Position numbers and translations under genes: made by a program
The notes under the pieces: generated by a model
Databases searched by the model: none
Seen by the model: only the letters and a program-made list of their open reading frames with translations
What the model was told of the DNA's origin: nothing
Part shown: positions 31,466 through 43,125 of the stretch, one piece after another
Position numbering within the stretch: the stretch's first letter is position 1
How the letters are laid out: each line of letters begins with the position of its first letter
Assembly (NCBI GenBank): GCA_019633425.1
Contig: WSUB01000067.1
Location: forward strand, 124,001 to 188,000
From: Tulasnella sp. 424
Taxonomy: Eukaryota; Basidiomycota; Agaricomycetes; Cantharellales; Tulasnellaceae
DNA length: 64,000 nt
Reading direction: 5' to 3'

Positions 31466-31751
31466 CTCCCTTCTGGTAGGTAGTAGAAAAATCAGAGTCC
31501 GCGTGTTGCAGATTCAGCCCCATCTCGTGGGATCTTAATTCAAGTCCCCGCGATCTCCGTTTTGCCGGGACCTCCACTTTGTTGCAGGCTGAACTGCAAC
31601 CGGCCATTTCCATCATCGTCCTTTCCATTCACATCCCGGTCCTCCAACCGACACATCACCACCTCCTGTACGACTCGACAACCACCCTCAACACTATCCT
31701 CAACTACTCGACACAACTTCACGCTTTGACAGCGACACACAAACCTTCAAG
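31466..31751. promoter_or_regulatory. Bidirectional promoter, RNA exonuclease / RING protein
   Basis: 286 bp between divergent start codons; the half next to the RING gene is CA- and CT-rich. No specific site is claimed. Confidence 0.45.
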
Positions 31752-33248
31752 ATGTCCGCGGGAATCCTGGACAACCGGAACACCATCGATTTGACCGGCA
31801 TCGACACCGACGAAGACGACGATGAGGTGGTGTTCATCGGAGCAAGTCATCCAGCAAGAGCACGTACGCCGTTGCGACCTGCCCCCGTTTTACAACAGCG
31901 CTTCAACCCGCCTGGAGGGTGGCATCAACAAGCGCGCGAACACGAGGAGCCTATTCTCGTCGAAAGCGACGATGATGAGCTGGAAGAGCAGGTCGTAGAT
32001 CGACTCATACCACCACAACAGCACCCACGAAACCCTCCTGTCCACCCCCACGACGGTGAGTTGCGGAACCGGTTCCGTCGGACTTCGGGACAAAGTGCTT
32101 ACAATGTAAACGTCCGTTCTTTGTCCACAGCTTTGCGCATCTTCTCGCCTCCTGCCCAGTTCATACCAGAGCCACCACGTGATCCTGCTTTCCTCAATCG
32201 TCGCCCAACTCCACACCCATACGGTGGTCCAAACCTTGCACCTCCTCCAGCAGCGCCTCACCATCCACCACAACTTCCTCCAAGAATCGGGCTTGGGGGC
32301 GGTTTCTTAGCCTTCAGAGGTGCTCGGCCGAACAATTCTCACAACCGGGACAACGAACGGCGCCTGGAAATTCCACACTGGATTCGGAACGTATTCGATG
32401 TGGGGCCTGGAAATTTCTTATACCCACCACCTCCTAGGCCACCCGTTCAAGTCGACATTCCAGTATTCGGCGGGATGGTCTGGGATGCTGGGAGGAACGA
32501 GGCTGTTGGAGGTCCGGTGGATTTCCAACCTTGGCATATTGCCGGAGACGATCGGCTAGATCCTCCGAAACCAACGTACAGTACGGTTATGACGCACCAC
32601 GCGGACAAACCAAGACCAGGTTTCACTTTCGACTTTGAACCGTCCGCCACTGCCGAGAATGCTCCCATCATCATTGACATGGACGAATCTCAAGCGTCGT
32701 CATCCTCAGCCTCGGCTGCCGTTGCTACTCCTAGTCTTATCTGTGCAAGGTGCAACACAACGTTACGCATGGGTTCTAAAACGATGTGGGGACTGCGCTG
32801 TGGGCACGTTGTTTGTGGAGAATGTGGGGAGTATCTCAGCAAGCCAGTGGAAGGGAAGGGGAAGGGGAAAGCAGAGGATGAGGGTGCAGCAGTACCTCCA
32901 CCGTCGGACGTGAAAGGGAAGGGCAAAGCCAGGGCGTCAAAAGGTCGTGGCAAGACGGCCCGAGCGGCTCCGAGTACGCGAGCGCTGCGATCCTCCACCC
33001 TTCAAGCGACTGCCGAATCCACCACCAACCCTCGCAAACGAAAGCAGGGCAAGAAACACGACCCGAAACCAGTCCTTCTCGGAGAATACGAGTATGCTTG
33101 CCCGGTGGAGGGGTGTTTCCGCCCGCACTTCAGCGAGCAGTGGAAGCAGCCGAAGAAGGTTTCGAAAGAAAGAGATGATGGGATTGTGGAGATGGAGATC
33201 GTGTGGAAGCCGAAACCTGACCTGGGTGCGATACCAATATTCACTTGA
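31752..33248 (+). CDS. RING-finger protein with four candidate SUMO-interacting motifs (STUbL-like)
   Basis: Intronless, 498 residues. The N-terminus has IDLTG (12-16) and VVFIG (27-31) around an acidic run, ILVESDDDE near 67 and PIIIDMDE near 305; all are hydrophobic-core plus acidic SIM patterns. A RING-like domain starts at about residue 330: CARCNTTLRMGS, then RCGHVVCGECGEYL, and after a KGKGK/Ala-rich insert of about 90 residues CPVEGCFRPHF. This order, SIMs then a C-terminal RING, is that of SUMO-targeted ubiquitin ligases (Slx8/Rfp, RNF4). The long insert inside the RING is unusual. The rest is Pro-rich and disordered. E3 activity and SUMO binding are inferred. Confidence 0.7.
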   Translation: MSAGILDNRNTIDLTGIDTDEDDDEVVFIGASHPARARTPLRPAPVLQQRFNPPGGWHQQAREHEEPILVESDDDELEEQVVDRLIPPQQHPRNPPVHPHDGELRNRFRRTSGQSAYNVNVRSLSTALRIFSPPAQFIPEPPRDPAFLNRRPTPHPYGGPNLAPPPAAPHHPPQLPPRIGLGGGFLAFRGARPNNSHNRDNERRLEIPHWIRNVFDVGPGNFLYPPPPRPPVQVDIPVFGGMVWDAGRNEAVGGPVDFQPWHIAGDDRLDPPKPTYSTVMTHHADKPRPGFTFDFEPSATAENAPIIIDMDESQASSSSASAAVATPSLICARCNTTLRMGSKTMWGLRCGHVVCGECGEYLSKPVEGKGKGKAEDEGAAVPPPSDVKGKGKARASKGRGKTARAAPSTRALRSSTLQATAESTTNPRKRKQGKKHDPKPVLLGEYEYACPVEGCFRPHFSEQWKQPKKVSKERDDGIVEMEIVWKPKPDLGAIPIFT

Positions 33249-34416
33249 TCCCACTTGATGATCAGTCCTCGTGGGTCCAACGCACGTAAAGGTCAAACAT
33301 CACTCTATTTTTCTTCCATTATGTTCGTTCTTATTACGCTACTTCCTTGGTGTGTTCGGTCTTGGTTTTTCTCTATCTTGCATGTGCTTTGAATGGATTT
33401 GAGTTCTATGAGCGCTCGGAAGCCACACGCACAGCAGGTCCGAATAACACTTCGGCATGAAAGGGCTCCTGGTCTTGGTCAACCATCCGATGGAGTTTTC
33501 ATTTGGGGACAACGTAAAGGATCTAGAAACGTAAGTGGTAGATTTCATAACTCTTTCTAATCCTGACGAGCCCGTTGGACGTGACACTAATGTCGACTTA
33601 ACTGGGGGATCCAACCGAAGTCGTTTAAAGGTATTTTCAGGTCGTGAATTATCGCTGTGTTGAGACGACTGCCTGACGTTTAAGTGCGGCTGCCTACAGC
33701 TGATTGCTATTTGCCGAATAGAGGCACGGTGCGAACGGCCAGCGTGGTCGACGTCGACAGGTCCGGAATGCTTTAGCCACCAAAGTAACCGCCCATTTCC
33801 GCTCTTGGTTGAAGGATGCACAGTCCGAGCCTCGGACCGTGCATTCTTCAACCAAGAGCTGGCCAATCAGGTGCCACCTAATTTCGAATCCGCGGGAGGA
33901 CCCTGGATTTCCTGAAGCCTCGAGGTCCGAGGGTCTCTCTTCATGGTCCGCAATGGCGGACAGGACCTCAATGTTTTTAATCTAGTGCCGTCGGTTGCCT
34001 GCCTCTGAAATTGCAATTGGGTCTCGTGCTCCGATGCTGAACCCTCGGTCGAGTTTTGTTCGGACACTTTTGAAGCGCTATGCCGCTCCGTCCAATAGAA
34101 TGTCTGGATTGAGCGCTCAACGACATGAAGAACCAGGCTTGGCGTGTCTCTTCGGAAGAGGCGGCCACAGTGCATGAGTTTTAACGTACTTTCAAGTGTC
34201 GTTTTTGGCAACTCTCGGCGCTCATGGTGAGATGAACCGGCCGTTTTGGGGGATCTTCGTGGTATGAAGTTTGAAAGGTGGGATGGAACGTTTGTTGGAG
34301 GTTGACCGGGACGTCCGAAGGGTGTCTATAAAAGCCAGCGGGTTTAGCTGAAGACATTCCAACATACAACAATCCGACATCTATCCCTTCATCCATACCG
34401 TACATTTTCTTCCAAC
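33249..34416. other. Intergenic with a long hairpin; no gene seen
   Basis: 1.2 kb between the RING gene and the third DyP. It contains the 59-nt foldback at 33801-33859. The last 100 bp (about 34320 on) are the DyP promoter with a TATAAAA at about 34327. Confidence 0.5.
33801..33859. repeat. Near-perfect inverted repeat with 1-nt loop
   Basis: Two 29-nt arms (GCTCTTGGTTGAAG... and its complement) meet around a single C, with two mismatches. No coding frame uses it. It could be a foldback element footprint, a recombination product or a hairpin transcript. Confidence 0.85.
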
Positions 34417-36300
34417 ATGTCCCTTCAGGCTAAGCTCGAAAAGGCTCGACAGTCGGAAACCCCAGAGAACCGAGCCGTCGTTCCGTTGATCCCCCCTACA
34501 GTAAACGTCGATCTCAAAAATATCCAGGGTGACGTCTATCCCACTTTCGCCAAGGTATGTCCTTAAAAAACTCAGTTATCGATGTGCTAACTAAAGCATT
34601 CATCGATCCTCGTAGAAATATGAAGGTTTCCTTTTCTTCACGATCAAGGATGTCAACGCCTTCCGTAGCGGTTTGCGTGACTTCAGATCGTCAATCACAA
34701 CCTCGGAAGACGCCATCAACATCCTCAAGCAAATCCAGAAAGCTCGCCTTGCGAACATTGAGAACCAGTCCAAGGACCTCGCCAACATACCCAACCAGTT
34801 CAACATCGGACTCAGCCGGGCTGCTATGGACTTACTCAGCATTGGAGATATCGTGGACTCCGACTTTAAAAAATCCATGCTTGAGGGTGCTAAAACGCTT
34901 GGTGATATTCCTGCGCCTATTTCGACGGGCCAAAAGTTCATTCCCGACTGGGATCAGCACTGGATGGACAAAGAGAATCCGATCCATGGCGTCGTAGTGA
35001 TTGCTAGCCAGGGTGAGACAATGCTGACATTCGGCTGACAGCCTACTCACCATCCTTGCTGTTTAGATGACACGTGCTATGCTGCAGCAATTCAGCATGT
35101 GAAAGACCAATTTAAGACATCTATCAGGATCAACTTCGAGCTCGACGGCAAAGTTCGTGACGGCGAGTTGAAGGGGCACGAGTTCTTCGGATTTCTTGAT
35201 GGCATCTCTCAGCCCGCGATTAGGTGTGATCAGTCGTTTCTCGAGTGGCTCACTGTATTAATCGCGCACATCTCAGGGGTCTCGTCAATCCTCACAAAGG
35301 ACAACTTCCTTGCGATGCTGGTGTCATCATCCATGGCACTCCAGGAGATAAGATTCAGCGTCCTGAATGGACCCGTGGTGGCACCATCATGGCCTTCCGT
35401 CAGCTTCAGCAATTTGTATTCGAATGGGACCAGTTCGTAATAGAGCACGCTATAAACCGACCTGGCGATAAACCCGGAGAAGGTGCCCACCGAAGAGGAG
35501 CAAAAATGTTCGGAAGGTGGCAATCGGTGCGTTATTTTGAGATTTGGGCTGTGTCTTGCTTGGCTCATTGATTTACAACGCAGGGGTGCCCGATTAATCT
35601 CTCAGAGAATCACGACGACACCAAACTCGGGGGTGACGTAGAGCGAAACAACGATTTCAATTATGACGATGGAAAGGATGTCATGAAATGCCCTATCACT
35701 GCGCATACTCGCAAGATGGCACCTCGAGTCAATCCTGTCATCCCACAGAAGCATCTGGAGGAACTTCTCATCATGCGAGGTAGCATCCCATATGGCGAGG
35801 AGGTCCGTCGTACGAGCTAATTCCTGCTAACAAGAATCATGCACTAACGCTACGATTCAGATTAAGCCTGAAGAGCGGCGGGGTGAAGTACCCGAGAAGG
35901 ACCGGGGTCTGTTATTTGCCTCTTACCAATCGGTATTGGGGAAAGGATTCAAGTTTATCCAAGAGGGCTGGGCAAACGCAACTAATTTCCCACCGGGGTA
36001 TACGGATCCCAAGTCTCTTCAGCCTATGGGGGAACCCGGGTGAGCCGATTCCTCAGGATTGTACACGGTCGGCGTAGCTCATAAGCCATTTTTAACAGCT
36101 TTGATCCCATCATTGGTGCAGCGACAGGAGCTGAACGACTCCGATTCACGACAGGCGAGGACTCAGAAAACCTCTTACGCAAGCTGGATATGCCGCGAGA
36201 TTTCATCAAAGCCAGAGGCGGCGAATACTTCTGGGTTCCAGGAATGGCTGCAATTGACATGATTATTTCGAATAAGCCAATGCCATCCCTAAAGGGCTAA
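34417..36300 (+). CDS. DyP-type heme peroxidase, copy 3, no N-terminal extension
   Basis: Divergent paralogue on the opposite strand. Starts MSLQAKLEKARQSETPEN, so it lacks the presequence of copies 1 and 2 and has no signal peptide. Exons join to give VDLKNIQGDVYPTFAK, FFGFLDGISQPAIR (GxxDG), CPITAHTRKMAPR (proximal His) and IMRGSIPYGEE (Arg), then FDPIIGAATGAERLR and GGEYFWVPGMAAIDM. Intron positions match those of the other two copies. The C-terminus ends right after MPSLKG without any tail. Probably an active cytosolic enzyme. Identity with the tandem pair is clearly lower, so this is an older duplication. Confidence 0.85.
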
Positions 36301-36897
36301 GACGACTCGGAATAATGATGTATTAAAGGTTTAATTGCAGTAACGATTGTGTTTTCCATTTTGTTGTTCTCCCCTGCGTGCGCGGAATTGACAAGGGTCG
36401 GCATCAGGCGGTGCTGCTCGACTCGGAGCGCGAGCGCCGCAGCCCCATTTGCCTTCAAAGTGATATATCCATATGAAGCATCTGAAACGAGTGAGAACAT
36501 CATAACAGGCTGAGTATACCTATGGCTACCCTTCCTCGAGACGATCCGGTTCTGGACGGAACCTTTGACGTTGCGCAGTTGCAGTCGTACATGCGAGCAT
36601 CAATATTTTTCCTCTCTAGAGCCAAAAGGGTCCGGGCATCATGCATATGTTGTTCAATCCCGGCATCTTGAAGATCCGTATTCGTCACCCATGAATACAG
36701 AAATGTGTGTGGCGCGGTTGCGAGTTCGCGGGAGACGCGTCGCGTTTGTTTGCTTGTTTTGATGCAACTCACGTGATTCGTGGAAAATCTCGACTGGGGC
36801 TGAGTAGCTGAGTCTCCGTCTCTCCCTCAGCACACCCGACACCCGAACCATCCCAACCTACCCAGCACTGCACTCACAGTCACAACCACGCCACTAC
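36301..36897. other. Intergenic, no gene seen
   Basis: Downstream of DyP copy 3 and promoter of the next plus-strand gene; a CAACC/CACCC-rich leader precedes its ATG. Confidence 0.5.
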
Positions 36898-38666
36898 ATG
36901 CACTATTCGCAGCGGCCAACTATGCAAGGACACGCTCCGTATCATTTCAAGACAAACGTATTTACCCCGACTGCCAAACGGCTCAAAGTCACTCACAATG
37001 AAGCAGAGCAGCCAGCCCTCCCACCTGCCTGTAGCTCTCCCCTCTGGCAGAGGCTAGACGACATTAGCCCCAGAACCCGTCGGATGGGCTCAATGGCCTT
37101 CTCAACTCGTAGCTACTCTCCGTACAGTGGTGCATCGTCTTCTTCACCTGGCCGTACAATCGGAGGATTCCCATCTAGCCCAGCTGGAACAATGATGGCC
37201 TCCTCCCCTCTCAAAGCGGAGGCACGATGGTCGCGAGACTACTCAAGGAAAAGAAAAGCCATCGAAGAAGAGTATTTCGAAGAGGAGGAGGAGGACTGGG
37301 ATTTTGATGATGTAGATGACGACCACGGCGATATCGAAGACGGTGACCTGACGATGGAACCAACCGAACACGTTGATGGTACGCTTCCCTCTTGTGAACG
37401 GCTTTGATTGGCTGGCGGGCGTTAACAGCAATCTTGCTTTATAGGACTTCAGCTGTTGCTAACAGCGATTGAGAGGAAGGAGTCGAGCGCAAGCAGCTCG
37501 CACGGCCGGAAACAAAGCCCAATTGATCCCGCGCCGAGCAACACCAATCTTTCAGATCCTGGAAGCAGTCAGCCTAATGAAGATCAGACGGTCAATATCT
37601 CCGGATCAAGTCCCTCGCCTTCCATGAAAGAACTTGTTCCTCTCCAACCTACCACTCCAGTGACGGCCCGCTATACCTCCCTTCCTCCGTCTTCTCCTCT
37701 ATCAGCCCCTCTAACACCACAGTCGGCGTCCGTCGCTCTTCTCGATGAGTTTGAGTCTGATGACGAACCAGACGTTCCACATTCCCCTTGCCTTTCACGC
37801 TCATCATCAATCCCGCCTCCTTCAAGCCCAGTGTCTCAATCCTCCCCGAGCATGCCTACTCCGAAAGAAGAATCTCTTCCCATCAAGAGCGAGGAAGCGG
37901 CCGATGCTACGATGGCCGAGGGACCAGCCTCTTCATCGCCACCGGAGCCCGTGTCAACTGTTCGGAGTCCCGCCAAATCTTCCCCCTCGCGACGTGCCCT
38001 GAAGTCTCCCGCAAAGTCACCCACCGAGCGGGACGAGCTTAGTTCGGAAATAGAAGGGTTAATCGTCACCATATTGGCCTTCGGCACAAAGACTTCGATG
38101 ACTGCTCCGGATCTTGCCGACGCTGTTATCACTCAGAACCCTCATCTCCTGGAGAAATTATCGAAAAGTCTTGCCGTTCTGACTGAGAGCGGTGCCAACG
38201 TGTCGACACTCGGTGCGCAAGACGAGGAGCCTAAAGGCAAAGGGAAGGGCAAGGCTAAGGCAAAACCGAAGCAAACCGGAAAGGGCAAGAGGGGCAAAAG
38301 ATCTGCGAAGGCGAACGACACCGAATTCCAGGCCATGTTGTCCGCTGTCGAAGTTGTTCTCAAAGCTGGAAAGATGTTCGGTCGGATAGAACGTGTTGGC
38401 GAGGTCAGTTGGATCCTATTATTACCCAGCAGATGAACAAGTTCGCTGACACGATGTGTTGTCTCTAGGATGCTGCTGGTGACCCCCTACTTCCGACCTT
38501 CCACTATGAACCAGACCAAGACCCCGACCAGGATCGCGCAATGACCATTCAAGCAGCAGGTGTCAGGACCAAGCGTCGGGCAACTAAACACCACGTGCAG
38601 TACCATTGGGCACCCGTTTCCTTAAATCGTTTCGAGTTGGCTGCTGAGTGCGATGATGACGATTGA
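36898..38666 (+). CDS. Conserved-looking fungal protein of unknown function, probably nuclear
   Basis: Three exons (36898-37378, 37445-38403, 38469-38666) give 545 residues. The N-terminus MHYSQRPTMQGHAPYHFKTN precedes Ser/Pro-rich sequence, a basic SRKRKA followed by a long acidic run (EEEYFEEEEEDWDFDD), and a large Ser/Pro-rich middle. A more ordered C-terminal part (about residues 370-520) has SSEIEGLIVTILAFGTKTSM, TAPDLADAVITQNPHLLEKL, a Lys/Gly linker, then FQAMLSAVEVVLKAGKMFGR, which looks like a winged-helix-type fold. The exon-3 sequence continues it, ending in acidic DDDD. No family name recognised. A chromatin or transcription role is only suggested by composition. Confidence 0.65.
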
Positions 38667-38828
38667 CCGAAGGATGTTTCGATGTCTAGTTGTATTGTTG
38701 GGCCGTTGAGTTTTAATCCCCCCCTTCCATTTGTGTAAAGGTTTTCAAGGTATTTATTAGACTTGTTCGGACTGTGTTTTTTTAGCGTTTTATGCTATCT
38801 TTGCCGTTTTTCTCTCCGCCGCAGCCTC

Positions 38829-40482
38829 TCATGAAGTCGAGTTTTGTAGCTGCGAGAGGTCGTAACCCCTCGGGAATACTTGTCGGACATTGATATTTAC
38901 CCGGGTATTCGCCATATACTCCGCAAATGGATCCCAACCGTTTTCATCCTCTGTGGTGGAGAGGTGAGGGGGTAAGGTTCCCTCTAAGATCCGAGGCACG
39001 CCTGAATAGATGGATAGGTGGTCAATGGACTTCAAGGGACAAGACATCGCCCACTCCTCACCATGAAAAGCTCTCCGACACCGAGGTCCCGACATTATGA
39101 CGACGTCTCCAGACCGGAGTATGATTGGTAGTGGCTTCGTGTCTCGCGTTACGCCTCCAATGAGGAAAATGGAAGCGTTTCCAAGACTTTGCATCGTAAC
39201 GCAGCGGTTAGCGGCGTTAGTTCCACACGAACATTGGAGAAAGGGGACGCACGAGATGGAGACCAGAGGCGTTGTCGATGAGACCTCGGATCGGTCAACG
39301 TGGCCCATGAGGGTATCCTATGGTGTGGAGGACAGAGACATTCAAATTACTAGTCAAGCTCGGACCTCGGAACGGCTACCTTGGTTTGGTAGAAATTGAC
39401 GATCCCGGCGTCCGGTTCTGTTGAAGCAAGGTTGGGTCTAGTGATCACCTAAAGGCACGAACGATAAACTAACCGTACGTTTCTGGCCAAGAGTTCCAAG
39501 CGGGACCTTCCATCCCCCACTCTTCATCTGGTACTCGATGATCTTCTGAGCCTTCTGATATCCAGACGTCGTCCCAAGGCACCTCCTTCACGACCTTCGT
39601 ACAAAACCCCTTCACATCCTCCGGAAATGGAGCGAGCTCTTTGCTCAAGTCGTAGGCTTTCGATCCCCAGTGGTAAGACCTCCCAATGTTAGCCCAACGG
39701 AGCTTTGGGAGCAGTTGATGTGGAGTGACTGGCGAGAGGGAAGAGGACGGTGGAGGTAGAGGGAGCGGAGAGGTAGATGGGTTGGCCAAAGCGACTTCTC
39801 CAGGTGCGTTTTCGATGAGGGCTCGCTTGGACGCCGTCGATGGGTCAGGAGGTTCGAACACTGCAGAGGCTCTGAAGCCGCTGCCTAGCTGAACCTGCGC
39901 CCGAGGAATGATTTTGGGACATGAGTCCGATTCTGTGATATGTCGGTTGGCCACATAGACGTTCCAGATGCCTTCTCGAGGGATGAGATAGTGAGTGTCG
40001 AGGTTGGTTTCATTTGGAGCACGAGCTTGGTTCTCGAGGCCGGACCGGATGAGATCTCGTTGTTCCGCCGGAGATAGATAGGATGGAATAATGACGAGTC
40101 CTTGAATGATTTTACAGTGTCAGCAAAGGCATGCGTAAAGAGTTTCCGCGTGCTTACCGGGATGTGAATCCACGCAGTAGCCTCGACGAGTTCTTTTGAG
40201 GCTTTCATCTGAGTTTCGAAGCTCAAAAGATCGAACAGTCACATTGGTACTATTTCCTCCTGCATTCCACGTTGGCCCTAGTACGGCTTTGTCTCGGAGA
40301 TCTTCATCTAGTGCCCAGACGTCCAGGACTTCGCTCAGGTCCGGTGGGGGAAACTTGCTCTTGTACTTCTTCTCCTCAACTCGGAAAGGTGTAACGTCTG
40401 TCTGAGAAGATTGCTGTCGGGTCTTGAGGTGATGCTTAAGAGCGCGTTTGTACTCTTTTGTCTCCTTTACGTCGACGGACAT
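38829..40482 (-). CDS. AlkB-family 2OG-Fe(II) dioxygenase (ALKBH1-like)
   Basis: About six exons starting at the ATG 40480-40482 (MSVDVKETKEYKRALKHH). Landmarks: KFPPPDLSEVLDVWAL, GLVIIPSYLSPAEQRDLI, PKLRWANIGRSYHW, and the catalytic block VNFYQ, GHVDRSE (iron ligands His and Asp), LRSGDVVIMSGPRCRRAFHG (third ligand His) and NINVRQV (2-oxoglutarate-binding Arg). Exon joins restore FHG-VPRI across an intron. ALKBH1 relatives demethylate tRNA or DNA in mitochondria and nucleus; substrate here is unknown. It shares a 180-bp divergent promoter with PET100. Copies of its first exon and promoter occur at 57.0 and 61.0 kb. Confidence 0.88.
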
Positions 40483-40662
40483 TGTCGGAGGTCTGATAGA
40501 TGACTATTTGGGGGGGGCGTTTGTGACTACAACGGATGATTCCGTAAACGGCGAACTTCACTCCCAGATTTCGGCCAATTCCACCCGCGTTCTCTTCCGT
40601 CTCTTCCGTTCCTTCCGTTCATTATTCTCAAACCCCGTTCGTTCTTCTACTCTCAACTCAAA
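40483..40662. promoter_or_regulatory. Bidirectional promoter AlkB / PET100
   Basis: 180 bp between divergent ATGs. It is the source of the two decayed copies at 57036-57330 and 61010-61345, which retain TTTGTGACTACAACGGAT-like and GGCGAACTTCACT-like segments. Confidence 0.65.
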
Positions 40663-41064
40663 ATGGCTGGACCGAACCTGGAGCTCGTAAAGTTTGGAAT
40701 TTACGTCTTCTTCCCCGTGGCCATCATGCTGCATTACGGGAATCCAGAATGGTACCAAGAACACATTATTCCGGTGAGCACTTTCGCGGACTCATGGCTT
40801 TCATGCGAGGCTGATGCTGTGGCTTGCGTTCTTTTTCATCTCTAGTATCGAGAACGCTTCTGGCCAACTGATCCCAAAGTGGGTATTTGAAAGACCGAGC
40901 CTGTCTGTCAGCTTATTCAAGCGTCTCGCTTCGTTCAGACCACGAATACGAACGTGCCACATACATCCACGGAGTTGAGCAATGAGATTGCGGCACTGAA
41001 GCTACGAAAGATGCAAGAGAGACAAGCGGCGGCCAACGGGTCTGCACCCGCACCTTCAGGCTAA
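40663..41064 (+). CDS. PET100-like cytochrome c oxidase assembly factor
   Basis: Three exons (40663-40773, 40846-40878, 40939-41064) give 89 residues: MAGPNLELVKFGIYVFFPVA, a single membrane span, then NPEWYQEHIIPYRERFWP and a charged helical C-terminus. The pattern (short N-terminus, KFGxYxxFP span, WY...P.R..FWP) is that of Pet100, an inner mitochondrial membrane factor needed for complex IV assembly. Size fits the family. Exon 1 exists in decayed form at two other places in the window. Confidence 0.8.
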
Positions 41065-41895
41065 TTTCGGCTTCCATGAGCATCCTTTCTCCCTCTATCG
41101 TACGTTTACCGGGAATTGCCTACAAGCTGGGTGGCTAATCACGCAACTCCAGGTTTTCTGGCTAGTCTAAAATCTGTATCAATACTGCTTCTCCACCCCG
41201 ACATAATATTTGGGCTTGAGATGGAAACTCCGGATCCTTTCAATACCATTCGCTCGAACCCACCAACAGCATTGACCTCAATTCTCCGCATACGCCTGAC
41301 ACACCCACCCCGAGCATTTCGTGCGAACCGTTCACTATCCAGACGAGATTTGCCGACGAAATACCCAATAAGAGACTTTAGCAGCCCTTTCCCGTTTCTT
41401 GCCATGGTCGATCAGGAATGCTCTCCGGTTTAAACGTTCGGTCTTTTAGCGTAATGATCAAGGGCCAGCCGGTCTTCCGAAGCTCGTTGTGTACCGGCAG
41501 ACACTCATTTTACGCTACCAAATGATTTGGATCACGTCTTCCCCAGCTTCTCCACAGGTAAAGTGATTAGATGCGCTCTGGGGATGACCTGGAAAGGTGC
41601 GGCGACGTCGTGGGTAGGGGTTTGAATCGATTGAGAAGCCGTCCAGATCCGGTGATCTCGATCTGAACCGGAGACGCGTCTCGCTAAATAAATAGCTGGG
41701 TCAACTCGATTTCTCTCTCCTCAAGCCTTCCTCCCCCTCTTTTCACGACCAGTACCACTCTTCAAGTAAGCTTGTCATTTCTAGACGTCGCGTTGTGCTG
41801 CTCTTTGCTGATCCATCGCATGCTGTCTGCTCCATCTCTCCCTCGTTTACACTGACGATGACTTCGACGTGCTGCGTCCGCTCGCTGCGTACAGA
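41065..41895. other. Intergenic, no gene seen
   Basis: Between PET100 and NDK. A CT-rich leader lies at 41710-41760 upstream of the NDK ATG. Confidence 0.5.
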
Positions 41896-42603
41896 ATGCC
41901 GAACAACAACGAACGCACCTATATCATGATCAAGGTGCGATTCAACTGATTGAGGGTCGTCGGAATACACGCTGACGATGAGACACTCCCTACAGCCCGA
42001 TGCCGTCCAGCGCGGTCTCATTGGTGCCATCACCTCTCGCTTCGAGCAGCGTGGCTTCAAACTCACCGCTCTGAAGCTCGTTCATTCGACTCCTGCGCAC
42101 CTTGAGAAGCGTATGTACTGTCATGACTTACACTATTGAGACGGTACTAACATTTATTCTGACGCGTCCGACTCATATAGACTATGAGGACCTCAAGGAC
42201 AAGCCATTCTTCCCCGGTCTCATCAGGTACATGGCTAGCGGTCCCGTTGTTGCAATGGTTTGGGAGGGCCTTGATGCTGTCAAGACTGGTCGTGCCATCC
42301 TTGGTGCTACCAACCCCTTGGCAAGCGCTCCTGGTACGTACACCGCGCCAACATCACAAATGTTGTATCGTAACCGCTTGGCTCCTTTATAGGTACCATC
42401 CGTGGTGACTATGCCCTTGCCGTTGGTCGCAACGTTTGCCACGGCTCTGATTCCGTTGAAAACGCCGAGAAGGAGATCAAGCTGTAAGGTTTCCTTACCT
42501 CCGCTCTCTCTCCCTCTTTACTTATCTTTTCGACTTTAACAGCTGGTTCCCCGAGGGGGTCGTTCAGTGGACCGATGTTAAGGCCGAATGGATTTTCGAG
42601 TGA
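41896..42603 (+). CDS. NDK1: Nucleoside diphosphate kinase
   Basis: Five exons (41896-41934, 41996-42110, 42181-42333, 42393-42483, 42543-42603) make 152 residues, the standard NDK size. It reads [72 protein letters not shown] and [18 protein letters not shown]. The His of NVCHGSD is the phosphate-accepting residue. It transfers the gamma phosphate between nucleotides in the cytosol. A decayed copy of its last exon is found near 61.5 kb. Confidence 0.95.
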
Positions 42604-43125
42604 ATCGGGGCGGGTACGCCGCCAAGCCGAGCAAACTCCATCGCGCCCAACCAGAATCGACCCGGAACGTCAAAAGCTTGCGATGAATCGGCTTGGCTTT
42701 GTTGTCTTGGCAGGAGACGACCGCCTACGTAGTTTTGAAATGGCATATTACTTGTCGATCTTGACCTCGATTGTGTGGGTTCTCGCACACGGAAATAAGA
42801 AGCGGCGTTAAACTGTCGTGCAGTGCCGCCTCGCGATAATCTGACTCTTCACTCCCCACCACCCTAAGTTGGTCCAAGACGCCTCACATCTCACAAAATA
42901 ATCTTTTCCAAGAGGTCAGAACAACTTCTCCGTCATGCTGCTCTTCGCTTAGTCGAACGTTGGCGCCTTTGGTGTTCCAGATTCTCGTGATCTCAACACC
43001 TCCAAAGAGTGGTTGCGTAAGCATTGAAGCTGCTCCATAGACAAGAAAACTATGTACGACTATTTAGTTTGCTCTCGAGCTCTAAACCTGCTAATTATCT
43101 CGCTCTTCCCGAAGTAGTGACCAGG
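42604..43125. other. Intergenic, no supported gene
   Basis: Separates NDK from the F-box cluster. Upstream segments resembling GTGTTCCAGA...CTC recur before each of the three clustered F-box genes. Confidence 0.45.
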
